Position numbers and translations under genes: made by a program. A stretch of 24,250 nt of DNA from a virus: the IMG/VR virus record IMGVR_UViG_3300037225_000135, positions 1 through 24,250 of that record; one strand, 5' to 3'. This document shows positions 11,438-20,400 of this stretch, piece after piece; position 1 is the stretch's first letter, and every line of letters starts with the position of its first letter. Under the pieces are notes generated by a model. That model saw only the letters and a list, made by a program, of their open reading frames with translations, had not been told where the DNA came from and ran no database searches.

Positions 11438-13588
11438 TTATGATGTAGGTGGTTTTCTTCTTCCAAATAGAAACCAAGCTCCAACTCCAAATAATCCAAA
11501 GGTCAAAAGCGCTGCACCTCCCAGCCCACCGCCGCCGCTGGATGCAATTGTAAACTGTCCACTGTCCGCCGTATTCGTCGCATCGGCAGGATCGCTCACC
11601 CGTAAATAGCATTGCGTCGCTGCATCTCCGGTAATTGTCCATGAGTAAGTTCCACCCGTAGCGGTCGAAGTCAGCGTTGTCCATGTTGATTTATTATCGC
11701 GGGATAGTTCTATTTTTGCATTGGTGAGGGACGCACCGGAATACAGATCAATGAGATTGCTGTATGTCAGTGTGATTGTCTGCCCGATTTTTGCGCCTGT
11801 CGGTGCAGTGATTATTGGCACCGGGATTGCGGTTCTGAGTGCCATGCCCGTATTGTCGGGTGAGGCGTACCCGTAAAGGTTCAGGTTATTCGGAAGGGCG
11901 GCGAGAGCGGTGATGCGCTCCTGTGAAATCGCGTCGTTGAAAAACGCGCACCAATAGCATTGCATGGCTGAATAGCTAAAAAGATTTAACCCGGTCCACG
12001 TTTGATTTTCTCCCGAATAATCCGTTCGCGCTCCGTAGGACACTTCTATGCCATTTAAAAATATTTTCATCGTCACGCCGTCGATCTGATAAATGAGCGA
12101 TATATCGGATTCGGACGCTGGCAACGTTCCTGCCGCAGCATTCGCGTATCCTTTTCCAACGCCCCCGACATATGTACGAAACTCAATTGCCCGTGTACCA
12201 TTTATTGCTCGCAAATATGTATCGCAAAGTGTCCCTCCGCTCTGAAATGTAAATAGAGTAACATAGTCCCCTGTTGTGATTCCATACCGTATTTTAAATG
12301 CAAATGTAAATTTGCTCGTTGCGGTTTTTACAAGGGATTTTGTCGGAATTGATATTTGAGCCCCGGTTGTTGATCTGAAATAATGCGATGCACCGGCATT
12401 GTAAATATACCCCTCATTAGCGCCTGTGTTGTCCATGGATGCCGGGTATGCGGCAGCGGGATAAATACCCCACGCTCCGCTATTTCTGTCCGCTGTTTTT
12501 TTTGGGACGCGGGCGAAATATGCCATGAAATCTAAATCAGTATCATCAAAAGTTAATGCACTCACAATGCTACCTCCATAAGCGTTTACGTTTTGCCAAT
12601 CGTGTATAGGTTCAAGCGGGCGACCAATCACGTCGGCAGGCACATTGGTTATTACAGGATTTTTTCCATAAGCATACCGAACCGTTCCGTTTTGAGAAAA
12701 ATCTGAATTGAGTGAAATATTTAAATCACCGCCAGCGGCAATTGGAACAAGCGGATACGGGCCTGTAAAAACCTCAAATCCGCTTTTACCCTGTGTTACC
12801 GTTGCCAAACTCGTGGTAATGTTTATTTGTTTTCGCACAGTTGCCGCATACGCTGTCGCTCTGTATCGGTATCCTGTTGCAAGCGTGCCGTCGAGATATT
12901 TAATAATTGTGGCAGCGCATCGAGCGCCAATTATATCCAATGCGGCATAATCAAAATGGGAATTATCTCCCTGCAATGGCTGATCGTAAGAACATGCGGC
13001 AAGTAATATTGTTGATCCGTTGTCAAGCTCTTCCTGAGCGGTTTGTATGTTTGCCGTTCCCGCGTCGCTACCAGTCGGACGTCGGCCAATCTGGATAATA
13101 AAAACCGGAACGGTGTACCCCAAATCCTCCCGAAACCAACCAATCATATTTGTAAATGCTGTTTTGTAATTAGCTTTTGTTGCTACCGAGTCCGCGTCAC
13201 TCTCCCCTTGTAACCAGATAATCCCGCACTGATTCGCACCAAAAAACGCATTTATCCGCAGCAACGCCTCACCGTACAGAGTGTTTATGTCATCGTGGTC
13301 TGCCTCGTTGCGGTATCCCCATACTGTACCATCTGTTCCAATCAGACTGGTCCCGGATACGCCGAGGTTTGCAATCCGTTGTTGTGTTCCGTACCGAGTG
13401 ACCAGCGCGTTTCCGATAGAAGGCGCAATAGAAGAACCAGCACCGCCGCGATTGCTCGACGGATCAACAAGAGATAGTCCGGTCCACTCGTTAATAACTA
13501 ACGCATTGGCCGTATCTCTCGCATGGCCGAGTGTTCCGCTGCCCATAGCATTGGACTGTCCAATTATTGCCCACCGTGAGATTGTCAT
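11438..13588 (-). CDS. SGNH/sialate-O-acetylesterase-like surface protein with LamG and C-terminal anchor
   Basis: 716 aa. Residues 1-235 form an SGNH-type esterase: nucleophile S12 in 'IIGQSNAMG', 'WLQGESD' (125-131), and 'DNSHF' with D208 and H211. Carbohydrate esterases of this kind remove O-acetyl groups from glycans, which would fit a tail spike that trims host surface polysaccharide. Residues about 360-560 look like a LamG/concanavalin fold, 590-680 like an Ig-like domain. The C-terminus is 'SGGGGLGG', a hydrophobic segment and 'GRRKPPTS', resembling a cell-surface GlyGly-CTERM-type sorting tail, which is unusual in a virion protein. The ATG overlaps the stop of a 16-codon signal-peptide-like ORF, and no independent ribosome site is evident. 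Confidence 0.82.
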   Translation of the reverse strand: MTISRWAIIGQSNAMGSGTLGHARDTANALVINEWTGLSLVDPSSNRGGAGSSIAPSIGNALVTRYGTQQRIANLGVSGTSLIGTDGTVWGYRNEADHDDINTLYGEALLRINAFFGANQCGIIWLQGESDADSVATKANYKTAFTNMIGWFREDLGYTVPVFIIQIGRRPTGSDAGTANIQTAQEELDNGSTILLAACSYDQPLQGDNSHFDYAALDIIGARCAATIIKYLDGTLATGYRYRATAYAATVRKQINITTSLATVTQGKSGFEVFTGPYPLVPIAAGGDLNISLNSDFSQNGTVRYAYGKNPVITNVPADVIGRPLEPIHDWQNVNAYGGSIVSALTFDDTDLDFMAYFARVPKKTADRNSGAWGIYPAAAYPASMDNTGANEGYIYNAGASHYFRSTTGAQISIPTKSLVKTATSKFTFAFKIRYGITTGDYVTLFTFQSGGTLCDTYLRAINGTRAIEFRTYVGGVGKGYANAAAGTLPASESDISLIYQIDGVTMKIFLNGIEVSYGARTDYSGENQTWTGLNLFSYSAMQCYWCAFFNDAISQERITALAALPNNLNLYGYASPDNTGMALRTAIPVPIITAPTGAKIGQTITLTYSNLIDLYSGASLTNAKIELSRDNKSTWTTLTSTATGGTYSWTITGDAATQCYLRVSDPADATNTADSGQFTIASSGGGGLGGAALLTFGLFGVGAWFLFGRRKPPTS

Positions 13589-13635
13589 TCCGCCAGCCCC
13601 AGGATCACCGCAAATAGTAGGATAAAGCGTTTCAT
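13585..13635 (-). CDS. 16-residue signal-peptide-like ORF coupled to the esterase
   Basis: Encodes MKRFILLFAVILGLAE: basic start, hydrophobic core, small residues at the end, i.e. a textbook signal peptide without a mature protein. Its ATG overlaps the stop of the 52-aa gene (ATGA), and its TGA overlaps the esterase ATG (ATGA). GGGG lies 5 nt upstream. A -1 shift at the GAA codon would fuse it in frame to the esterase. So it is a real micro-ORF, a site of frameshifting, or the remnant of a once-continuous secretion signal. Confidence 0.6.
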   Translation of the reverse strand: MKRFILLFAVILGLAE

Positions 13636-13790
13636 CGTTGCCCCTTTTCTATCGTTTGTTCAATATGCTGTTTGTCGTTCCCGTGGTACTTGTGGTGATG
13701 CCATGCCATAGCGCTTCCGCCTGACAGGGCGATAAGCGTGCTGACTACCCACATCACCACCTCCGGGTGATCCTTAAGGTACTGTTTCAT
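13632..13790 (-). CDS. Small single-pass membrane protein
   Basis: 52 aa: 'MKQYLKDHPEVVMWVVSTLI', then 'ALSGGSAMAWHHHKYH' and a polar tail. One transmembrane segment (about 11-30) followed by a His-rich patch. The start (ATG 13790) overlaps the previous stop (ATGA), and the stop overlaps the 16-codon ORF. With its two membrane-protein neighbours it may belong to a lysis or spanin-like set. Function unknown. Confidence 0.65.
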   Translation of the reverse strand: MKQYLKDHPEVVMWVVSTLIALSGGSAMAWHHHKYHGNDKQHIEQTIEKGQR

Positions 13791-14047
13791 TGTCCCGCCC
13801 TTACGTTAAATGCTTCACGCTGGTCGCACGCCTTTTTCCACCATTCAAGCTCTTGAGCGCTATTCAATAGTCGTGCATTTGTCGCCTTTTGGTCAATATT
13901 GATTTCGTTCTGGCCTTCCCATTTCTGGTCATTAGCGCCAATCCATTTACCAATCAATACCGCCGTTGTAATCACAGCAATGAGCGTTCCGACGTTCACT
14001 GCGTCTCGGAATATTTCATGCATGGTTAGCTTGCGGCGTTCTGGCAT
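13787..14047 (-). CDS. Small membrane protein with C-terminal polar helix
   Basis: 86 aa from ATG 14047, which overlaps the previous stop (TAATG); the longer frame to 14158 lies inside the upstream gene and is rejected. Topology: basic cytoplasmic N-terminus 'MPERRKLTMHEIF', transmembrane helix about 18-36 ('VGTLIAVITTAVLIGKWIG'), then about 45 residues of Gln/Asn/Glu-rich helix. This is the general layout of an inner-membrane spanin (Rz-like), although no sequence match is recognised. Confidence 0.65.
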   Translation of the reverse strand: MPERRKLTMHEIFRDAVNVGTLIAVITTAVLIGKWIGANDQKWEGQNEINIDQKATNARLLNSAQELEWWKKACDQREAFNVRAGQ

Positions 14048-14307
14048 TATCGCACCCTCTCCAAAGTCGCATGCACCATAACCGGCGCTCGCTTCATCCC
14101 CTCCGCACCGAAAATAAGGCCGTACATCAGAACGCAGAGACCAATCAACAGCACGCACTGAATAGCACTTGTGATTGTCAATATCAACAGGCGACTCATT
14201 ATGCGTTTTACATTATGCGTTAGTGCCTCTATGACAACATCGCGCTTTCCGTGGTAAGGGCAAACGCCGTCTAGAAGCCCGTAGTCAATCGCGTCTTTGT
14301 CAGCCAT
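14047..14307 (-). CDS. Small membrane protein, possible holin
   Basis: 86 aa from ATG 14307 (AGGTG 5 nt upstream; a GTG at 14313 is an alternative). The N-terminus has a 'CPYHGKRDVVIEALTHNVKR' helix and is followed by one long hydrophobic segment (about 41-67, 'LLILTITSAIQCVLLIGLCV...'). The CPxH followed by a helix and a transmembrane segment is reminiscent of XhlA/holin-like proteins of phage lysis cassettes, a weak similarity. Stop and next start overlap (TAATG). Confidence 0.62.
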   Translation of the reverse strand: MADKDAIDYGLLDGVCPYHGKRDVVIEALTHNVKRIMSRLLILTITSAIQCVLLIGLCVLMYGLIFGAEGMKRAPVMVHATLERVR

Positions 14308-14315
14308 GCTCACAC

Positions 14316-14510
14316 CTATTTCTGTTCAGGTTCGACCTTCTGCTGTGCTGCCAGTGCTGCTTTTGTTGTTTCAAGCTCCTGCTGCAACTTCACGGCCTGA
14401 TTGTAGACACTATTAAATGTATCTGTGGCTACCGTCATAGCCTTCTGCATAAGCGCCAAAGCTTCTGCGTGGACAAGGCGTATGTCCTGTTGCTGCTGTT
14501 CCTGTGCCAT
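14316..14510 (-). CDS. Small coiled-coil protein
   Basis: 64 aa from ATG 14510 (GGAG about 8 nt upstream; the longer frame from 14525 overlaps the previous gene). Gln/Ala/Glu-rich throughout ('QEQQQQDIRLVHAEALALMQ', 'VKLQQELETTKAALAAQQ'), predicted as one continuous helix or coiled coil. Its ribosome site lies within the duplicated junction at the end of the preceding gene. Function unknown; possibly a chaperone or structural accessory. Confidence 0.65.
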   Translation of the reverse strand: MAQEQQQQDIRLVHAEALALMQKAMTVATDTFNSVYNQAVKLQQELETTKAALAAQQKVEPEQK

Positions 14511-14529
14511 AATCACATCTCCCATATTC
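14507..14529 (-). repeat. Duplicated gene-junction element, copy B
   Basis: Encodes the RIWE end of the 58-aa protein together with ATATGGGAG, the stop TGA and the next ATG (14510). The same layout is found at 14686-14708. The GGGAG in the Trp-Glu codons serves as ribosome site for the following gene. Confidence 0.6.
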
Positions 14530-14689
14530 TGTTGAGGTTGTCGATGTTCACAAAATTTGTCGTTGCTACGTCGTCTATTTTAACCGCAAGCGTCGTGTCA
14601 ATTTTCTTGACTTTGTTAGCCGACATTTCTGCAATGTCAAGCTCCTCCTCTGTCGGCTCTATTGGCGTTCCGTCCAGTAATTTAGGCAT
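14513..14689 (-). CDS. Small acidic protein sharing a C-terminal motif with its neighbour
   Basis: 58 aa from ATG 14689, GGGAG about 8 nt upstream. Starts 'MPKLLDGTPIEPTEEELDIA' and ends 'NIDNLNRIWEM'. The C-terminal DNLxRIWE motif also ends the glycosyltransferase-like protein just upstream. The N-terminal 'LLDGTPIEPTEEE' style occurs in small phage tail-fibre accessory proteins. No function recognised. Confidence 0.65.
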   Translation of the reverse strand: MPKLLDGTPIEPTEEELDIAEMSANKVKKIDTTLAVKIDDVATTNFVNIDNLNRIWEM

Positions 14690-14708
14690 AGTCAATGCTC
14701 CCATATCC
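14686..14708 (-). repeat. Duplicated gene-junction element, copy A
   Basis: Encodes RIWEH plus stop of the glycosyltransferase-like gene, ATATGGGAG and the next ATG (14689). Together with the codons just upstream (DNLxRIWE) it matches copy B, differing mostly at wobble positions. Confidence 0.6.
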
Positions 14709-15210
14709 GTTTAAGGTTATCAAGTTTGTCAAATGTATAGCCTGTGGCCTCGACCGCCTCCCGCACTTCTTCGCACATGCACGACCCGTATTTATTCACC
14801 GGTACCGGGATGTCCATTTTCTGCACCATTTCAACACGGTATATGGCAAAGCCAATGTCAGGGTGTTTTGGCCCTTTCCAGTGCAACGCAACTGCCCCGC
14901 ATTTGTCATGCTCGTCCATGTGTTTTATCAGGTCTGCAATATTGGTTGTCAGTAAATGGTCATTGTCGTTGTCGCTCATACAGGCGTATTTATCAGGTAA
15001 TATCGACATTGCGGTAAAAATCAACCTGCGGCATTCCGCTTCCGATTGCTGGCGCGCAAGTGAGTACGTACGGTGCGTGTTCTCGCTACCACCCTGCGTC
15101 TTAACCTCTATAGGATTACAAGGCACAGTCTGTCGCTTGAGGCTGTCCAGCACACCCTTGTATTGGGAAGCAGAATGATCATGGCGTAGACAGAAAAAAA
15201 CAGGTATCAT
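14692..15210 (-). CDS. Small glycosyltransferase-like protein
   Basis: 172 aa from ATG 15210; the frame open to 15267 overlaps the fibre gene and is rejected. It begins 'IPVFFCLRHDHSASQYKGV', a typical first strand of a GT-A fold, and has a DxD-type motif in 'SDNDNDH' (79-85) preceded by 'LPDKYAC'. The fold is short and lacks a membrane anchor. It may glycosylate fibre proteins or host surface glycans; it sits just after the fibre gene. It ends in DNLKRIWEH, shared with the next small protein. The ribosome site is poor. Assignment is by motif and length, moderate. Confidence 0.6.
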   Translation of the reverse strand: MIPVFFCLRHDHSASQYKGVLDSLKRQTVPCNPIEVKTQGGSENTHRTYSLARQQSEAECRRLIFTAMSILPDKYACMSDNDNDHLLTTNIADLIKHMDEHDKCGAVALHWKGPKHPDIGFAIYRVEMVQKMDIPVPVNKYGSCMCEEVREAVEATGYTFDKLDNLKRIWEH

Positions 15211-15215
15211 ATTGG

Positions 15216-17453
15216 TTAATAATTCCCCAGATCGTACCAATGGCCGGAACTGCCTTTTATCATCCAAAATCCGCCGTTGTGAATTGCTTTTGCGCCTTGA
15301 TAATAGGTGACAACTAATGGTGTTGATCCGTCAACATTGTAAACTGCAACAATTGTTCCTACTGGTAGAGAGCCGTCCGCCGGCGTCCAGGTGTGATCTC
15401 CGCCCAACTCAATGCGCGAGCAGGTGGGAGCTGTCGTGGCGTCGCCCGTCATGGTGATTGTTTGTATATCCGCAATTCCAATGGAGGCGGTGGCGTTTCC
15501 GGCAGTGCCGAGAGTGAGGAGGTTTCCCGGCGCTGTCGTCCCGATGCCGATGGAGCCCGAATAATTAATTGTCATCGCGTCAATCAGTGTTTCGTTTGTA
15601 TTGTTAACTTGAAATTTGAAACCGCTTTGAAATGCGTTACCCGTGTTGCCATTATATAGAACTGTTTTAATTCCGCCGACCAAATCAGGCCCATCCAAAA
15701 ACCTCATAATCTGAAAATCTGATTCAGTGTGAGTCGATTTGGCAATATCTAATATTGACCCAGGACTCGTTGTGCCGATACCGACACTTGTCCCATTATC
15801 GAAAATCAAACTATTTCCAACAACGTTTGCAGCAGTGAATTTTGCCAGGTAATTAGTCGTCCCGGCCACCGCGGCACTGCATTCCGCAGCCGTCAGGGCG
15901 GAGGAGGTCAATTCGCCACTTGCTGAACAATGTAGTATTCCTGTCCCGTATTGAGGAAAATAAATGTTAGGGTAGGCATCACTATAAACAGTAGGGATTT
16001 TAAATATTTCTCCTATATCTGCCGAATGACATCCCCTTGTTGATTTAATGGTAAATGTTCCAGAGCTTCCGAAACCATCATTTTGCACTAAAAACAAATG
16101 ATTGAATGCGCTGTAGTTCATTGCTGTTCCGGACACAGTATACTTTATAAAATTATTGCTATCATAAAACTTGAGTGGAACATCCGCAGGTACTGTAACG
16201 TATGTGCTGCCGTCTGAGGTGAGAGGGGTATCGGCCAGCCCTGTTGCGCCGAACATTGCAAGATGAGTATTGGTTCCTAGGTTTCCTAAGTCTGAATTAA
16301 CAATAGGACTGCTTGATAATGTACCTGAAACATCAAAATGCCCAATCCCCGTAGACATTGCCTGGAAAATCACATCTGACCCTGATTTTCCTATAATTAA
16401 CTTCCCGCCATTTCCCTGAATTAGCAAATTTCTAGGGTCAGACGTTGGGCCATAAGCAGACTGAATCCAACTAAAACTTGTTGATATGTGCGTGTACGTT
16501 CCAATGTTTAAAACCACGCTTGATGTAGCGTTCTGAACAATTAGACCGCTGGTAATATTGCCCGATGTTGTGTAAAATGCATTCGGGACCATAACTGTTA
16601 GAGCGTTATTAATCCTCGAAGCATCAGTAATGTATGCCGTCCCTCCAATGGTAAGAAAGTTTGATGATTCGGACGCTCCGATCCGGGCGGATGCCCCGTT
16701 GTCCCAGAAGAGGCTATCCGCTAAACCGGTTGCTGCGAATTTGGCGAGCTGGTTTTCTGTCCCTATATTTCCGAAATCAGTGTTTAAGATAGCGGAAGAT
16801 GTTAGATTGCCGGAAGAATCAAAATGCCCAATTCCCGCAGATAACGCACTAATTTTAAGCGCTACTCCTGCCGCCATTGTTATTAGAGTTCTGTCAATTA
16901 TAAGTGGCGTTGTTATTAACGAAAAAGGAGAATGCGATTGTGCGTATTTAAAACTGTATGCACTATTATACGATGTAAAATTAAATGAACTGCCCGGAGT
17001 TACAGTTATGTCGCTTTCGTGATTGGTTGTTGAAATTGGATAAGCAGAAGCCCAAAAAATTCCCTGTCCGCTATATCCTAATATTCCACCTGTCATTTCG
17101 ATACTACCAGCAATCTCCAATAATCCACGATGATGCAGAGTTGTCGTCCCTATCCCGGTGTATACCCCATCTGTCCACAACGGAGAATTTTCCCACGAAT
17201 GATCCGTATTTGCATACGGAAGGTAGGTAGGTGTCACGCCGTGGAGGTAGGGCGCGTAATTGCTGTCATCATCTCCGCTTGCGACTAATTTAAGCTGATT
17301 ATTTATGCCAGCTACACTTCCGAAAAGTTGATCGTGGCTAGACTGTAACTTGTTTAAAAGCAAGTACGCGTCATCCATGCTTCCCTTAAGCTGCTTTACT
17401 GCAAGCTTTGGGTCTGTAGCATCTGTGTATCGTGGTTGGTGCTGCGTTGTCAT
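15216..17453 (-). CDS. Tail-fibre-like protein with internal repeats
   Basis: 745 aa. An N-terminal coiled-coil-like segment (about 15-60, 'LAVKQLKGSMDDAYLLLNKL') is followed by beta-rich Gly/Ser/Thr repeats typical of trimeric fibre shafts. A roughly 47-residue module occurs three times ('GIGHFDSSGNLTSSAILNTD', and the related 'GIGHFDVSGTLSSS' and 'GILHCSASGELTSSAL') near 207, 369 and 505, followed by 'NGTSVGIGTTSPGS' type units. The C-terminus (about 660-745) is a compact beta domain ending 'GHWYDLGNY', possibly receptor-binding. No chaperone (S74) domain is seen. Start overlaps the previous stop (ATGA). Confidence 0.8.
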   Translation of the reverse strand: MTTQHQPRYTDATDPKLAVKQLKGSMDDAYLLLNKLQSSHDQLFGSVAGINNQLKLVASGDDDSNYAPYLHGVTPTYLPYANTDHSWENSPLWTDGVYTGIGTTTLHHRGLLEIAGSIEMTGGILGYSGQGIFWASAYPISTTNHESDITVTPGSSFNFTSYNSAYSFKYAQSHSPFSLITTPLIIDRTLITMAAGVALKISALSAGIGHFDSSGNLTSSAILNTDFGNIGTENQLAKFAATGLADSLFWDNGASARIGASESSNFLTIGGTAYITDASRINNALTVMVPNAFYTTSGNITSGLIVQNATSSVVLNIGTYTHISTSFSWIQSAYGPTSDPRNLLIQGNGGKLIIGKSGSDVIFQAMSTGIGHFDVSGTLSSSPIVNSDLGNLGTNTHLAMFGATGLADTPLTSDGSTYVTVPADVPLKFYDSNNFIKYTVSGTAMNYSAFNHLFLVQNDGFGSSGTFTIKSTRGCHSADIGEIFKIPTVYSDAYPNIYFPQYGTGILHCSASGELTSSALTAAECSAAVAGTTNYLAKFTAANVVGNSLIFDNGTSVGIGTTSPGSILDIAKSTHTESDFQIMRFLDGPDLVGGIKTVLYNGNTGNAFQSGFKFQVNNTNETLIDAMTINYSGSIGIGTTAPGNLLTLGTAGNATASIGIADIQTITMTGDATTAPTCSRIELGGDHTWTPADGSLPVGTIVAVYNVDGSTPLVVTYYQGAKAIHNGGFWMIKGSSGHWYDLGNY
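15774..16835 (-). repeat. Triplicated ~47-residue module in the fibre gene
   Basis: Copies at about residues 207-253 (16835-16695), 369-415 (16349-16209) and 505-560 (15941-15774). The third is the most divergent. The pattern is 'GIGHFD.SG.L(T/S)SS', then 'N(L/I)GT..(Q/H)LA.F.ATGLAD'. Between the copies are unrelated insertions of about 115 and 90 residues, so this looks like an expanded modular fibre. Confidence 0.7.
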
Positions 17454-20400
17454 ACTGTCGGCAATGTCCTTTTTCCACCTGTCAAAACATCATTGTAATA
17501 ATATACCAAATCAGCATCGTTTTTGTATGCGTTAAAAAGCCTTAAATCAAATATTGAAAATCCATCTGGAATCATTATCGTTGGTATAGAAAACAATCCA
17601 TTTGCTACTGGCATGGTTCCAAATGCGTCACTTATCAAATCAACGCTAGATGCCACTACTGAATAAGCTATCTCACATGTTATTCTGTAAAAATGCCAAT
17701 TTGTATCAGTAATATGAAACATTGGAATAGAATAATCTAGGCTGCTTCCATTCCATTTTGAAAATCTCATTTGAAAATAGTTTCCACCTATAATTTCCAT
17801 ATTCAGATTATTCACGGGGTGACCGTTTTGACTTATTCCGAAAAGAACGCTTGCGTTTGGTGTCCCTAATGTCGCTTTTGCCCAAAATGTCAACACCCAT
17901 TGGTCTGTTCCAAAAGTAATTGCCGGAATAAAAAAACCGGTGTTCCCAAAACTTCCAAAAGCGTATGCCGATCCTACTACACCGTCTGGCCCTGTTACTC
18001 TGGTATAATCTGGTGCCGTTGGTGTTCCTAAGCTATTTACGGTTGTCAAAACCGTTCCTGTTGCAATATTCATCGGCGAAACATATCTGCTCAACCCCAA
18101 AATAATATTCGATTGCACGGCAAGCTGCCCTGCAACATCTAAATCCCCTGAATTCGCATAGGTCTTTTTATCCTGCGCTCGGTAATAGTTGACTATTCCA
18201 GTCATCAACCAGCCTGCTGTGTTAAATGCAAGCTTGTAGCGCAAACGATTCCCTACAACGTCAAGGTCGTAGTTGATATCATCGTTACTACTTACACTGC
18301 TTGCGGCCGTTACAGGCGTTCCTATGTCGTTCTCAGCGGTTATAGCAAGCTTGAATCCAGAACGATAGGCTACGTCAGGATCGGTGTATACGTGACCCTC
18401 AAGATGTTTCAAATAGAAATGTTGGCTTGTTCCTGTGTCGTCGCTGGTTGTCTGGCTTGATACTATTTCTGCGTCTACTCCGTCATGAAAGCAAGGAATA
18501 GCGGCAAAATCATCGGTCTGTTGGTCATACATCCAATTGAAAATGTTTCCTAAAATGCTTATCATTGTATAGGCGGTTCTCGTTGTTCCGCTGAAAAACA
18601 TTTCCATCGAAGGCATGTATGTTGTTTCGTTATTTTTTATGAAATGTACAAAGAAAGACAGTATCGGAACACTCTGAAATTCTCCCTGCCCAACTATGAT
18701 ACTTGTTTCTGTTGCCGCGTAGTACATCTTTGGCTTAAAGCTCGCGTCAAGTCCTCGAATAAGGAACCCATATCTATCATCAAGGTCAATTGTTCTCTTT
18801 GTAAGTTCTTTTACTAATAGCCTTATTTTGTTATTGAGGTAGCTTTCTCCGTAGGTTGTCCCGTTGAAAACATAAACATCCCCGGTATTCACTATAACCC
18901 CGTAGTTTCCCCCGCTCATGTGGCAAATCTCAGCCATTCCGGTATTCTGTCGATAAACATATTCCGAGGAGTGGCTTCCAATATGACCCCAAATATTCCA
19001 CCCTATAGAGCCGTTTATAGCTACGTCGTTTCCGGTTCCGAAACGCTCATCTACAATGTTAGGTGGCGGCAACGATCTCACGGTATAGTTGTTCGCTACG
19101 TCCGTGAAATCAAGTTGTAAATTCGTAGTTACTTGGGCGGTCTTTATCGCCGTGAAAAGTGCGAAACAATCCGGGTGTTTCGATATTGCGGTAATCTTTC
19201 CCTGCATTGTATCTTTTTGATGAAATGGATTGTAATTTCCGCCAATATAATACAAGTCATTCGGCGTTTCGCTGTAGTAATAATTCACTCCATTTACGAT
19301 TACAAGAAACCCCGGTATAACCTCACCGACATTGCAATTCAAATCACTCTTGGGAAGCCCCATCATGAAGCGCGTCAATATCGCTTTTGTCCCTATCCTC
19401 GGGCTTATTTCTTCGCTGGTCATTGAATCGGAATACGAAAACCCTTTATTGTTTATCGCTGCAACTGTCGATGTTCCTTTATCTGTCGCAACAATCAAAT
19501 CGTAGATATTGTACAAAGCGGAATAAGTGTCTTTTACTACCCCAATGTTTCCGTTGGATAGAAAAACCTGCCTACCGTTTGAAAACTGTCCATTTACCGC
19601 CGAAGTGTTTTCAGGTGTTATTGGTGTCGGGTATATCGTTGTTTCGGTATATTTGTAAAGTGAATTGACATACAAAGATGAACTAAACCCATTAAGAATT
19701 GCGAGGTAATTTGCATCTATGGAATAAAATGCCTGGTTAACTGTTATCCCTATTGTTGATGGATTCGAGAAAGTATAAAGCTGTGCGGTGTTCGCGTTCA
19801 CTATTCCGGTTATTCTCGTTGCAAGTGCGTAACTTACTCCCGAGACAACATACACTACAAAAATAGTTCTGTACAAATCAAGGTTGCTAAATGTTCCTTC
19901 TCCGTCGTTTGTTCCCGGCGTGTTGTAAATCGTAAGCACACCGCCAATGTTCGCTATTATTCCTCTCCCGGCCTTCATTAAGGGAATATCGTTTAGCCAT
20001 GCAAAAGAGTTTGGGTCACCACCCGAGAAGTTATTATTAACATCTTTTTTGTAATCTTCAGTAGAATATATCGAAACGTGGGTAAATGGATCTTTTTCGT
20101 TTGTCGCGCTATTAAAAGCCTTATTTGCCTGCACAACCTGAATACTTGTTGTTCCTGTGGTTAGATAGCTCGCTGTCGAACAGTCGGTATATCCGCTTCC
20201 TACTGGCGTTGAAAGCTGATAAGATGTTCCGGTAAGGTAAGTAAAAATTATATACGCCGTATTATAGGTTACCCTTACGTCTGGAAAAATTTTATTGAAT
20301 GGCGTAAGCAGGCTATTATACACATCTGAAATCTGATTTCCTGCGTCCGTGCTTGTTTTGTTAAAATTAAAAATTACATTCCGTGTTGCTCCTGACCCGT

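Noticed and set aside
14048-14158. Longer start for the membrane protein at 13787
   Set aside because: Inside the upstream gene in another frame; the TAATG overlap and membrane topology favour ATG 14047.
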